DNA of 64,000 nt from Trichoplax sp. H2 (taxonomy: Eukaryota; Placozoa; Uniplacotomia; Trichoplacea). Every line of letters begins with the position of its first letter. The stretch's first letter is position 1. This document shows positions 31,101-41,564 of the stretch, one piece after another. Under the pieces are notes generated by a model that was given only the letters and a program-made list of their open reading frames with translations, was not told the DNA's origin and did no database searches. The stretch is taken from contig NOWV01000004.1 of the NCBI GenBank assembly GCA_003344405.1, forward strand, positions 496,001-560,000. The letters run 5' to 3'. A program made the position numbers and the translations under genes.

Positions 31101-32039
31101 TTACACTACTTACGATATGAAAGTTCAAACTGAACTGAAATGATTAGAAACTATAGTTCACATCAATTCCCTTCTGTACAGCGATAGTCCACAACACATT
31201 ATTGAGTATTAAATCGGAAATCAGGGCTGTCAGATTTCAGAGAATCTTACCTTTACAGCTAACATACGATGCGAATGTATGCACAAGTAAGTATTACTAC
31301 TTTAGGTTGCAGCAGAAAATTAATCCAAGTTCAATAAGCTGCACAATCACAGAAAAATCTACTCCGTACCGTTATATTCTTTAACTCCTGTAAAAAACAC
31401 AGTCATGTGGCCATCTTTATAATCACGGTCACAAGCCTATAATTTCCTAGCAGCAAACTACCAGAGCGATAGATCGCTGATACAGTTCAGAGAATTCTAG
31501 ACATGACTTTCTCTAGAGATATACTGTACAGTAATATATAGTGATACTACGCATACTACAGTAATAGACATTCAAAACAAGGCCTTCGTAAAGTTAACTA
31601 TTAATATTATATTAATGCACCTCGTAATTGTACGATCTTTTAAGTTAATTGACGCAGTAGTTCTAGTTGATGAAGTAAATTCTAATTAGTACGTCAAAAT
31701 ACAGTACTGTACAGATGGGAATGTCACTGAACTCGTACTACAACATTCAGTACTGTAGATAATTCTAAATGCGAAAGAAAAAACTAATATTCCACATAAA
31801 CCGTTATAAAAACGTAAGACGAGTATTCAGATATCCATACATTGCTAGAAAATCGACAAAACTGTAAACTAATAACCGAGTCTTCTTCATACGGCATTTG
31901 CAAACAAACAAACAAATTATATATCATAATGTCCCTTTGAAAAAAAGACGGAAATAAAAGTACGTATTTCATTTGGCACAATGAATCACTTTACGAAATA
32001 GCATAACAATTTACCTGTGCCTACTTTATCATCAGCCAT
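16141..32039 (-). CDS. High-voltage-activated calcium channel alpha1 subunit (Cav1/2 type), four domains
   Basis: This is the pore-forming subunit of a plasma-membrane voltage-gated Ca2+ channel, spread over many small exons. Exon 1 is 32015-32039 (MADDKVGT) and joins in phase to 30789 and then to 29994-30087 (domain I S1, [13 protein letters not shown]). Landmarks: I S2-S3 about 29330-29480; I S4 about 29100-29200 ([15 protein letters not shown]); I S5 about 28830-28990; I pore TMEGW about 27950; AID beta-binding motif [18 protein letters not shown] about 27360-27420; II S4 about 26350-26470; II pore TGEDW about 25890; II S6 about 25510-25670; III S4 about 23820-23900 ([16 protein letters not shown]); III pore FEGW about 22070; III S6 about 21700-21870; IV S4 about 20690-20820; IV pore TGENW about 20140; IV S6 and the EF-hand-like start about 19800-19915; IQ-region exon 17273-17388. 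The pore signature is EEEE, so it is a Ca2+ channel, not Nav or NALCN. The C-terminus ends SVV. Cav1 versus Cav2 cannot be decided. Confidence 0.93.
19036..19190. repeat. Three degenerate copies of a palindromic unit in a Cav intron
   Basis: Three related units of about 45-60 bases follow one another, each starting near GCATTAA/GCACTAA, then GCGGGT or ACGGGT, then a self-complementary core. Copy 1 contains the perfect 18-base palindrome TAAGTCGGATCCGACTTA at 19052-19069. Copies 2 and 3 have decayed versions (AAGTCAGATTCTGATT; TAAATCAGACTGTGACTTA). It lies in the intron between the IV S6 exon and the exon that follows it. Confidence 0.7.
20901..20979. repeat. 40-bp tandem duplication in a Cav intron
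   Basis: The 40-base block 20901-20940 (beginning CGAGAATCAAGAAATACTAT) is repeated immediately at 20941-20979 with a single T/C difference. It lies between the exons for domain IV S4 and S3, so it changes intron length only. Confidence 0.9.
28699..28716. repeat. 18-bp perfect palindrome in a Cav intron
   Basis: TACAGTATATATACTGTA is fully self-complementary. It is a TA-expanded relative of the GTAC palindrome words that fill the promoter arrays, here as a single copy. Confidence 0.7.
29590..29910. repeat. GTAC-palindrome cluster inside an early Cav intron
   Basis: Scattered TACTGTA/TACAGTA words occur from about 29606 to 29895, the densest being a run at about 29799-29816. It lies in the intron between the domain I S1 exon (29994-30087) and the S2-S3 exon. 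It might mark an internal promoter or simply an inserted copy. Confidence 0.6.
31510..31760. repeat. GTAC-palindrome cluster inside Cav intron 1
   Basis: Copies occur at about 31522-31531, 31700-31712 and 31748-31757, within the first intron (30790-32014) close to the channel's 5' end. They are sparser than in the intergenic arrays. Confidence 0.55.
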
Positions 32040-32165
32040 CGAGAAATGATAAAATTTTGCTCTACAAAACACGTACTGTGAATAAATAAACAAAAAATAT
32101 AAATACTGGTACAGTAATAAACTCGCGAAAGACTTAATTTACTTGGTGCCTAAACGAAACATCGG

Positions 32166-33038
32166 CTATACTGTACAGTGCGTCTTTATTCCTTATTCTC
32201 GTATTGTGGCTGCAGTACTGTACTGTACAGTACTGTACCTACAATACAGTACAGCCAAACAGGAATGTACAGTACAACAGTACTGTACAGGGCGTACGCG
32301 AGAAAAAATCATCTACGACGATTAAAGTTATACTGTACAGTATAGTATAATGCAATTTATTCTAGCAGCTGTACACACAGTACTGTACTGTACTGTACTG
32401 TAGTTTCTTGGAGTAACAGTTTTACTGTACTGTATACTGTACAGTACAGTACTGTACATAGGGGAAAATTTTGATTGAGTAATCAGTTCTGACTTCTGAG
32501 CAATCCCTACCCTCAGCAACACTGACTTTTTTACCAAATGAGGCCGTAGATATCGAAAAATGGTTACTTAGTATGGAGCTTCCGTGTCTGTTTTCTAAAT
32601 TCCTAGTACTGATTTAAATGATATCTACGACCTTATTCATATATCTGTTTCCAAGCAGAACTTAGTAACAGATAATAAGATTCAGTGTAATATAGCTTAA
32701 TTTAGTAAAAATCGATCAATTTAAAATCGATTGTCTCCATACTAGAGTAGTTTCATAACTAGGCGTTTGGCACAATATTTTGACGGGATGAGACCGAAAG
32801 TATCTGTCCGTCCAAGAGTGGTCAGTCCGGTCTCGGTCTTCTTTACGTATATTACTGTACGGTAAAGTAATGTGGCGGTAACTACAGCATCGCGCTGTAC
32901 ATAAAGTTCTTAGAATACTTACTGTACTGTACAGTACAGTACAGTACTGTATACTCTACTGTACAGTACAGTACTACTATAGTGAAATGGATAGTAGTGT
33001 ACAGTACTGTACTGTACAGTACATTACAATACAGCACA
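32166..33038. repeat. GTAC-palindrome arrays, Cav/AGBL5 divergent promoter
   Basis: Two dense blocks, about 32168-32460 and 32850-33038, contain long overlapping runs of TACAGTAC/GTACTGTA (for example 32214-32240, 32380-32402, 32430-32458, 32922-32972 and 32998-33024). They occupy the space between the channel start (32039, minus) and the AGBL5 start (33181, plus). The spacer between the blocks (about 32470-32840) is ordinary AT-rich DNA. Confidence 0.85.
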
Positions 33039-33180
33039 GTGTATTAACACTTAACTCGTAAATAAACATTACAATCCTAATTCTCTTGTTAACTAGGTGT
33101 TACCGTAACCTGTTGAAGAATCTGCAACAGAATGTACAAACGTAAAGATTATATCACATTTATATTTGCAAGTACTTTTG

Positions 33181-36100
33181 ATGGAAATTGATATTGACGG
33201 ACTAACATTCTTTTCAAATTTTGATTCTGGAAATCTGGCAAATGTTGAAAAGTGTCGTGGCAACTCAAACAGTGACAATGTATGTGAATTTAATGTATGG
33301 ACATCCCCGGACTGCGCCAACACTGCATATGAAAAAGATTACTCATCATGGTTTTATTTTGGTATTCGGGGCAATGTGCCGAATAAAAAACTCCAGATTA
33401 ACGTTGTCAATATGAATAAGCAAGTAAGATTGTACAGTCAAGGTATGGCTCCACTCGTAAAGTCTATACCAGAACAGTCTTTTTGGAAAAGAATCTCGAA
33501 CCCAGTTAACTATAAGGTTCGTACAGCTTGATTCTGTACAGTTGCATAATAAAGTAAAGAATAATAATAAAATATTCAGTACACTGAGTTATGAATTACA
33601 GATAAGTCTCGGAGTTGGTTGATGCCCGAATTATAATTATTGTTTAATAAATCTAAATTTTACGAATTTATTACAAGCATCACCTTACGCGTACACATAC
33701 TGTACTCCAGCGTACGCTTTCATGAAAGATCCTAAAGGACTTCTAGTGTACGTGCTATAGGCACAAACGGTCATTTAGTCAGAAACGTGCAGCAATTTAA
33801 TTAAGGTACTTACATTTTGATGCTTGATAACTTGCCTATTAAAATGCATGTACACAAATCACACGTTTATTAAATTTCCTGCAACTGACTGTTTTTGTAA
33901 CTGTTTATTAACGTTACCTGGAAGTCTTTGATGCAAAATGGGGGTTCACATTCTGAAAGCTAAAAAAGCAAGAGTTGCAGGAAATACTCTATAGAAAAAG
34001 CCAAATACTATAGTATGCTGTGCTACAACATCGTCTCTAGTATACGACATTCAACATTAATTCCATAATTGACCAGCTAGTAGGACTAGTAAGCCACTGT
34101 TATAAAGCTTACTAAGTGACCTTCTCGTTTAATTTTAAACAGGTCGAAAATGGAAGATTCATATTATCTTTTCAGTATCAATTGCCTGATCATGCGGAAA
34201 GTGTTACCTATTTTGCCTTTTGCTATCCCTACTCATATTCCAAATGTCAAGAAAGGTTGAACTGCCTTGAGCGCCAATTTCACATCAGTGATAACCCTTG
34301 TGGATTAAAATCTGATACTATTTACTTTTATCGAGAACTACTCTGCTACTCAATTGAAAAATTAAGAGTTGATTTGGTGACTGTAACCTCCTGCCACGGT
34401 GTTTTAGAAGACAGAGAATGTCCACTTAAAGAATTATTTCCGGACGAGAATAAACCGCGGTGTCATAAATTCGAAGGGAAAAAGGTTTTTAGATGTAATT
34501 GTTATCTTACTTTAGCAGTAATAAGTGATGTGAATTAAAACTGAGTTTGAGTCATCAAGACATGTTGCATTAATACACGTGTACTGTTGCAAATTTGTTA
34601 CTGGCAACGCACAGTTACAACATGTGTGCGAGATCGTCTAGTAAAGTATATACTCGTACTACGCGGAATTGTTTACTGCTAAAACTGGAACTTATTTATA
34701 GCGAACGTATGTAAAATTAAATGTCAAAATATTTTAAATTAATTATCATCTTTCGTATTTCCAGGTTTTTTTTGTAAGTAGTAGAGTCCACCCTGGAGAG
34801 ACTCCTTCTAGCTTCGTTTTTGACGGATTCCTCAACTTTATTCTCCGCCAAGATGATCCTAGAGCGATAGCACTAAGGAAATATTTTGTGTTTAAATTAA
34901 TCCCGATGCTAAATCCAGATGGTGTTAAACAAGGTCACTATCGAACCGATACGCGCGGCACTAATTTAAACCGAGTGTATTTAAATCCTGATTATAGAAT
35001 ACACCCATCTATATTTGCAGCCCGGACTCTTTTAGAATATTATCACTTCGAGTACGCCGTATCTTCACACGGCAAGCTTACTACAAGTCAACTTAAGCAT
35101 ACCGTGATGAAAAACGAGGATAGGTATTCGAACCTTTCTTTAAAGTTATACAAACCCTTCGAATACATTACTTACGTAAAATAATTACTTGTAACTCCAT
35201 TAACAGTACCAAAATTAACAATGAATAATATGATATATGCATAGATATCATCCAGCCCGAAATCATGGCTTACAACAATCCGTTAGCACTAAATCAGTGC
35301 AAAATAGCTCATCACAGAATTTGTGTGATCTATCTCATGTAAAAGTACCTCTGTACCAGTATAATCAAGGGTCGCCGTTAGCCGGCAATAAATTGGATTC
35401 AAGGCTTAAGCAACATGCTAATTCTAGCAGAAAACTTGATTTCGATAAAGTACGAGGCTTGAAAGTCATCGCACCAAGTGACGATGGTGTAGCGTTTTAC
35501 GTAGACCTCCATGGACATGCATCAAAGCGTGGCTGTTTTATCTATGGGAATGCTCTAGAGGCGGCAGAAGATCGTATTAAAATTCTACTATTCGCTAAAT
35601 TAATGTCATTTAATTGTACACATTTTGAGTTCGACAGCTGTAACTTTAGCGAGCGTAATATGCGAGCGCGTGACAAGAAAGATGGCCTCTCGAAAGAAGG
35701 TAGCGGGCGAGTTGCTATTCACAAAATCCTAGGAATAACTCACAGGTTTCAACATACAATCAAAAAAGATACTACCATAATTAAGGTACCTAATTCATAT
35801 TGCAATTAATTATTTTTTTTTACAGCTACACCTTAGAATGTAATTACAATGGTGGTAGAATAGTAAACAATGTTCCCAGCGCTTCTAGTGACAATGAAGG
35901 AGCAGACCTGGCAATGCCACTCAATACTACACTTCAGTACACTTGTTTACATTACGAAGAGGTTAGTTATGCTTTCTATTCGGTGCTATCAATTAAGACA
36001 AAAATTACAAGCACCAACGTTGTCAATCTACACGCTAGATCGGTCAGGCAGTTGCTATTAGCGCATTAGACATTATTAACGCTAACCCTCTGTCTCGAAT

Positions 36101-36215
36101 TGAAAAATCGGAATTCCGCAATATGAATGGTGTCATTAGATGGATAACAAATTATGAAAAACACAATTCAAGGCACCTTCGCCAGAAGAAATCTCGATGG
36201 CTCCGAGCAGAATAG
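33181..36215 (+). CDS. AGBL5: Cytosolic carboxypeptidase 5-like deglutamylase
   Basis: An M14 metallocarboxypeptidase of the CCP family. In animals CCP5 removes the branch-point glutamate from polyglutamylated tubulin and other proteins in cytosol and cilia. Six exons join in frame: 33181-33516, 34143-34484, 34765-35123, 35245-35745, 35826-35961 and 36039-36215, giving 616 residues. The start [18 protein letters not shown] matches the family start. Zinc ligands are seen in HPGE (exon 3) and [10 protein letters not shown] (exon 4). Substrate-binding [11 protein letters not shown] and the catalytic glutamate in [11 protein letters not shown] are intact. [12 protein letters not shown]-like and [13 protein letters not shown] blocks mark the N-terminal CCP domain. 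The protein stops soon after the catalytic domain (basic tail [11 protein letters not shown]), while vertebrate CCP5 has a long disordered C-terminal extension. A region of about 70 residues in exon 4 before the zinc histidine is low-complexity and variable. Confidence 0.93.
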
Positions 36216-36700
36216 TAAATAAGACACTGTTATACCCAATTCGTTCAGGATAACTTTAATGATTACTGCAGCATGCTATTCGGAATTGCTGAGATAATTT
36301 CGAAGAGTCATCTCTATTTTTAACGAAACTAATGCTATATTTAGTAAAATTGATGAATATTAACTTCTTGCGACCAACTAGTTTGTCCTAAGGCGACTCG
36401 TAAAATTACCATACGCAATATAATTCTACTTCTATACCCTTAATATTGCCCAGACCTGTCAAGATACTGTACTGCTTATGCTAGTAACAATTTTCTCTAA
36501 ATAGTGACTTCCCGTCACGTTAAATTACTTACAGTTAAAATTGGTCCAACCCTCTTATGTAGACTTATGTGTCACAAACATATGGAGCAGACTAGGCCTA
36601 ACTTTTGTGACGGTAGGTTCCTAAAATGCTACCAGTACTAGTTGCTGTCTAATACTCGTTTGTAGATTATGCCTATATCGTACACACTTGTGGACTAGAG

Positions 36701-36775
36701 AGTCACGTACGTGACTTTATGTATCTTCGGATATTTCCGTTTAACGGAGAAGTTTATTCTCGTAAACTTCTACAA
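36701..36775. repeat. Three consecutive hairpins
   Basis: In 75 bases lie a perfect 16-base palindrome AGTCACGTACGTGACT (36701-36716), then CCGTTTAACGG (about 36737-36747), then GAAGTTTA and TAAACTTC separated by six bases (about 36750-36771). The tight succession is unusual in this window. Possible roles are a structured transcript end or a protein-binding site; neither can be shown here. Confidence 0.6.
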
Positions 36776-37167
36776 ATCCTTGTTGTACTAGCTGTTTTAT
36801 CCATTTGATTAATCCATTTGACATGCTAGGAAATATCAATTTTTAAAAACAAGATATCTTGTGTATAATAAAATAAAATACGCCATTTGATATATATTTG
36901 ATCGCAAAATTGAATATTCTATAAAGAAGGAACTGGCACACACCTTAGCAGCACCTTTTCAAGGCTGCTATTGGCCATCGCGTTTGATATGCAATTACCG
37001 ATACTTTGTACAATAATAAAGCGAAACGAAGGATAGCGTATCAGTTATTCGCATTGTGCAATATGCTATATAAATGACATGAATAAATTAATGGTCACTG
37101 AACCTACTTATCACATTTTCTTTTATGATATTGTAATTTAATTGTAAGTGTCCACTTTCGTAATTCT

Positions 37168-37231
37168 CAACTTCTCAATAATCACCAAATATCACCTTCC
37201 GAATTGTGATGTTTCGGAAGGTTGAGAGTTG
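37168..37231. repeat. Nested hairpin with 9-bp GC-containing stem
   Basis: CCTTCCGAA (37195-37203) pairs with TTCGGAAGG (37213-37221) around a nine-base loop. Outside it CAACTTCTCAA (37168-37178) pairs with TTGAGAGTTG (37222-37231) with one bulge and a larger asymmetric internal loop. It stands out because the surroundings are very AT-rich. Confidence 0.6.
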
Positions 37232-38441
37232 GCATTAGTCACAATAAAGTACAATAGGATAGTTAACGGAAGAGTGACCTTTATTGAACTAACGTAAGAG
37301 AATAATCGTGCAAGTAACACTGCGATTAGTCGAATAACTATAGCAGTATAGAATAGGTAAAGCGTGCAAACTTACCGTTTAACCTACCAGAACTAACTAA
37401 CGAGATAGATGAAAGAAGATAGATTTTATAATGTTTGGAGCACAGCAGGAGGAAATTATTTATAATAAGCGCGAATGATTTATGAAATAGGTTACTTCTA
37501 TGTTAAGCTAGTGCTACGGTATAGGTTAGCTAGAGTACAAGATATTTCCACAGAGTAAATTGTTATAGATCATACATATTTAGAATTATGTTACAGTCTA
37601 GTGAAACTAATACTTCTTCTAAAAATAGACTATACCGTTTTTAGAAGTAAACACATATAAATTATTATCCTCATTCGTCTACCCGAATAAACGATACTGT
37701 AGTGTAAACTTAACCTTTTAAGTGCTTTACTATGGCAATTGTGACCAGAGCTAAATTTTGGCTTAGTAAATTTGATCATCAGCATGTTAAATTAATGTAA
37801 TATTAGGGATAGGGACTGATTGCCGATTCTCCCGATGTTTAAAATAAGATCTGAATAAAGTGAGCTACCGTTTGACACAATAATAAAATAAGTTACGCAC
37901 TGGTTTACAGCTATACAACGATATTTAATACAGAACAGTAGTGTATGTTGTAACATTGCCCATATTGTAATACTATAACCTATCTCGTATTATAATTTAC
38001 AGAAATGGGAATGACAAATTTCATCTGGCTTGTCTACACTCGTACTATCTACTGTATTAAGATCACATTTTACAAAAATCCACGTGCACTAGGATATGAT
38101 ATAAAGTTTCTTCATGGTGCGTTGTTGTCGCATGCATGATATTACACTATTCCGTCAAAACGAAATAAAGTAGGGGAATCCAATAGCTTAAAAGAATAGA
38201 CTCGTTGTCTCATTACAGTTATTAATTTACAGTGTGTCCGTTTCTGACTCGTTTGCTATAATTTATTTACAGTGCTCAAGTGAAGTGATATTGTAGCATA
38301 TTATACCGATAGCGATGACTTGTCCACGTAAAAATAGCCTAAAACACCTATCCATTTATTTTACTTTGTAAACTTTTAAATAGGAAGATGTAATTTAAGT
38401 ATAAATGCTCTATGCAGAGTAAAGCCACCATATCATGGTTG

Positions 38442-38462
38442 TATATATATATATATATATAT
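38442..38462. repeat. (TA)n microsatellite
   Basis: An uninterrupted TA dinucleotide run of about 20 bases in the AGBL5/DYRK2 intergenic region. Confidence 0.9.
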
Positions 38463-39352
38463 GTATGCGTTTATCTGCATATATTGCAGAAATATAGACG
38501 ATGAAAAACGATTTGTATGTATATCAGGTATTGATGATTTTGGTGTAATTGTTTATATTAAGGTACTGGTGGTATACCATTTTAATATAACTCGTATTGT
38601 ATTACTACCACTCAGAACTTTGTAGTCTTCAAATATTTAATGTTTCTCATTCATGTATAGTTTAGAGTATCTTAAAATCAAATATTCATGTCGTCAAATT
38701 TGGCAAAGCAATGATGTAGAATCTTAATGACCATTTATTATGAATAATTTATCTAAATTTAGTTAAACATCAAAGACAATATAAGCGGCTGTTAGCTTTC
38801 AAAACTATAGATAGTTGCATAGCTTTATCCCATATGTTACTTCAATTTGCGCCTAATTAGGTATAATTAGATAGGTGAGGATAAATTAACCATAATAACG
38901 TAGTATTAAATACTATCGTTTCAATTCTAGATATCCTAAGATTCATAGCTACTGTCGCAATTAACTCACAAAAAGTAAAAATTACCATTAAATCGAATAC
39001 TGGCGTTAGGTAATTATATAATTATTAACAATAACTGTCTTCTTACAGCATTATTGCAAGACTGGGCAAAAATATTTTACCGAGCCGTTTATGATTACAG
39101 CTTACAGATTTACAGTGAAATATGTACAAGTATCTAACGACACGATAGGAATTGGAAAGTGCTATACGCGTATATTATTACATAGGTAAAACCAAGTCGC
39201 GAATAGCTATATACATTCCGTTGTATTCCATGCAGACATACAGTGATCGCTATTTAATTCGATTATAGCATCTTTAATATAGTATATCATAATAGTCGGA
39301 GAAATTGGGAATTATTTAATGCCAAGTAATTAAATCTTTGATCACGGTAGAA

Positions 39353-41218
39353 TTAATTGATTTTTGGTAAAATTACTCGCTCCGTAAATTCAGATTGATT
39401 TGCGGATTTTTGATGCTTTATCCTTCCAGAATTTTGACCATTTAAGCTTATTTTGTCGGCATTACCTCTAGCATTTTGGTTATTTTCCGAACTGTATATT
39501 TTATTGACGATGCTACTATTGCCAGTTAACGAAGGGACTCCAGTATTTTTTTGTTCGCTGCTTTGGTGGTTATGACGATTTCTTCTTCTTAGCCATGCAT
39601 GGCGTAAAGCTTGTGGGGGTGTCATGCGCTGCGCAGGATCCCATTCTAAACAACGACTAAGAAAGTCTAAAAATAATGAATCATCACACCCCTTCAAAGC
39701 ATCCACTAGGTGCTTAGATTTAGGTGGACCGCGAAACTTTCCGCGACGAGAACGTCCTCCACTTAATATAACGCTACCATCAGGCGCATTTGTAACTGTG
39801 CAATATCGTGGATGTCCTTTAGAGCTTATGAAGTTTTTGCCTCTTTTGGCGGTTTCCAACAAACGTGTGGTTGGCATACCCAGTAATTCCATTATACACG
39901 CTAGTTGATCGCCTTCATCTTCTCCAGGAAATAATGGATAACCAGTTAATAGTTCGGCCAAAATACATCCGAAACTCCACATATCAATTGACATCCCGTA
40001 ACGATTGCCAAGGATTACCTCCGGAGCACGATAGAAGCGGCTTTGAATATATGTATAGATCCTCTGATGTTCGAAACAGCTAGAACCGAAATCGATTACT
40101 TTGATACCACTTCTTCCATGCTGCTTTAACAATATATTTTCGGGTTTTAAATCACAATGGATGATTTTATTTCGGTATAAAGCGTCTAAACACTGGAGAA
40201 TAGAGAAGGCAAATTTTCTGACAAGTTGCAGATTGAAACCTTGAAATTTGTTTTTCTTAATAAGTTCATATAAGTTTATGCTGAGTAGTTCAAAGGGGAG
40301 GCATACGTGATTTCGAAACTGGAAGTGATCTAGTATATGAACTATGTTAAATGTATTATCTTTATCTTGTCGCTTTAAATGTTCTAAAATTTTTATTTCT
40401 TCCGCCGCCTGTCGGTGAAATCTCCTCTCATTTCTAATAATTTTTAGGGCTACATGCATTCGACTTTTATGATCATAAGCTTTTAAGACTTGACCAAAGC
40501 TGCCTTTCCCCAAAACTTTTAGGATTTCATATCGATATGCGATATGATCGTGGACTTCAGGCAGGTAGTTACCAGACTCATCATCATAGCCGTTATTACT
40601 AGGAGCACCAACTAAGCCCTGGCGCTTTTTTGAATTTGCACCAACAAAGAAGACTTGTGGATAATTAAAAATTTCATGATGTTCAAATGAAGATAACTTG
40701 TGCATGTATAATTTCATTGCTTGTTCTGGTGATAACGGAACGCTTTTGCTGCTCTTTAGAGAACCTGAACTACCCTCTCTTCCACCCGAAGATGGAGGTG
40801 TAGTGTAAGAATTCGGCTTCTGCTTTGCTTTGCTGTTGGATTCCACCTTACTTGCAGATATGTGAACATTTTCATCACTGTACATTTGCTGGATATTGAT
40901 ATTACTAGAAGTATTGTTTAAATTTGGTAGAGTAGTCTCATTTACCAAATTGTTTTTGGTCATGTAATGATTAATGCTACTATGCTTAGTCAATGACTTA
41001 TCCGCATATTTGCTGTGTACGAAAGGAATGGTCGGGTTGTTAGTAATACCTTTCCGTAGCGGTGGCAACATACCACTCTTCCCGTTTCGATCATGTTGGT
41101 CTTCATGGGTAATTCTTGCGCCTTTGCCATCACCGACTGATTTGTAGAGGGAGTCATTATTCGAAGGGGCTACCGATCGAGTTTTCGCTAGGGACATTTT
41201 TTTAGGTTTGGTTAGCAT
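39353..41218 (-). CDS. DYRK2: DYRK2-like dual-specificity kinase, single exon
   Basis: A 621-residue class II DYRK: these kinases autophosphorylate the activation-loop tyrosine during folding and then act on Ser/Thr substrates. Residues 1-150 are disordered and Ser/Asn-rich with a basic start ([14 protein letters not shown]). The DYRK homology and NAPA part follows ([21 protein letters not shown], about 163-185; [10 protein letters not shown]). The kinase domain runs from about 222: GKGSFGQV loop, catalytic lysine in [19 protein letters not shown], activation loop [13 protein letters not shown] with the regulatory YxY, and [22 protein letters not shown]. It ends near [15 protein letters not shown], then an Asn/Ser-rich tail of about 75 residues. 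The [13 protein letters not shown] and [13 protein letters not shown] insert is typical of DYRK2 rather than DYRK1. The intronless coding region matches the mostly single-exon coding region of vertebrate DYRK2. The upstream region is a long GTAC array. Confidence 0.95.
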   Translation of the reverse strand: MLTKPKKMSLAKTRSVAPSNNDSLYKSVGDGKGARITHEDQHDRNGKSGMLPPLRKGITNNPTIPFVHSKYADKSLTKHSSINHYMTKNNLVNETTLPNLNNTSSNINIQQMYSDENVHISASKVESNSKAKQKPNSYTTPPSSGGREGSSGSLKSSKSVPLSPEQAMKLYMHKLSSFEHHEIFNYPQVFFVGANSKKRQGLVGAPSNNGYDDESGNYLPEVHDHIAYRYEILKVLGKGSFGQVLKAYDHKSRMHVALKIIRNERRFHRQAAEEIKILEHLKRQDKDNTFNIVHILDHFQFRNHVCLPFELLSINLYELIKKNKFQGFNLQLVRKFAFSILQCLDALYRNKIIHCDLKPENILLKQHGRSGIKVIDFGSSCFEHQRIYTYIQSRFYRAPEVILGNRYGMSIDMWSFGCILAELLTGYPLFPGEDEGDQLACIMELLGMPTTRLLETAKRGKNFISSKGHPRYCTVTNAPDGSVILSGGRSRRGKFRGPPKSKHLVDALKGCDDSLFLDFLSRCLEWDPAQRMTPPQALRHAWLRRRNRHNHQSSEQKNTGVPSLTGNSSIVNKIYSSENNQNARGNADKISLNGQNSGRIKHQKSANQSEFTERVILPKIN

Positions 41219-41564
41219 TTAAAATAGTAATCAGATTCGTATATAACAGTAACACCCTATAACTTAATAAAGAATTAATCTTTAAGCGAAAATCTTCGAG
41301 TGCACGTACTCTTATGCTATGCGTGTAAAGACAGACAGTTACGATGCTCTTGTATGAACAAAAATTTCAAGTAGTATAAATTATCAGCCAGTTATATCAA
41401 CTAGAATTTGGCTAATAACAACTTTTTATATACTGTAGTTCGTAACTTCTACTGACTTAATCGTTACCATGGAATCAAAACATAAGTTTCTTACTCTCAA
41501 TCACGTGATATTATCTGTCTTTATACTTTACAGTTACTTACAGAAACAAAAAAAACATCATATT

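Larger units (their letters stand above)
36216..39352. other. Tail-to-tail intergenic region with hairpins, no gene seen
   Basis: About 3.1 kb between the stops of AGBL5 and the DYRK2-like gene. No coding pattern was recognised. It contains the stem-loop groups at 36701-36775 and 37168-37231 and a TA microsatellite at 38442-38462. GTAC arrays are absent, with only a lone copy near 36466. Confidence 0.5.

Noticed and set aside
31784-31981. 65-codon minus-strand frame as an extra 5' exon of the calcium channel
   Set aside because: Exon 1 (32015-32039) joins the next exon at 30789 in exact phase without it, and its translation does not resemble Cav N-termini.
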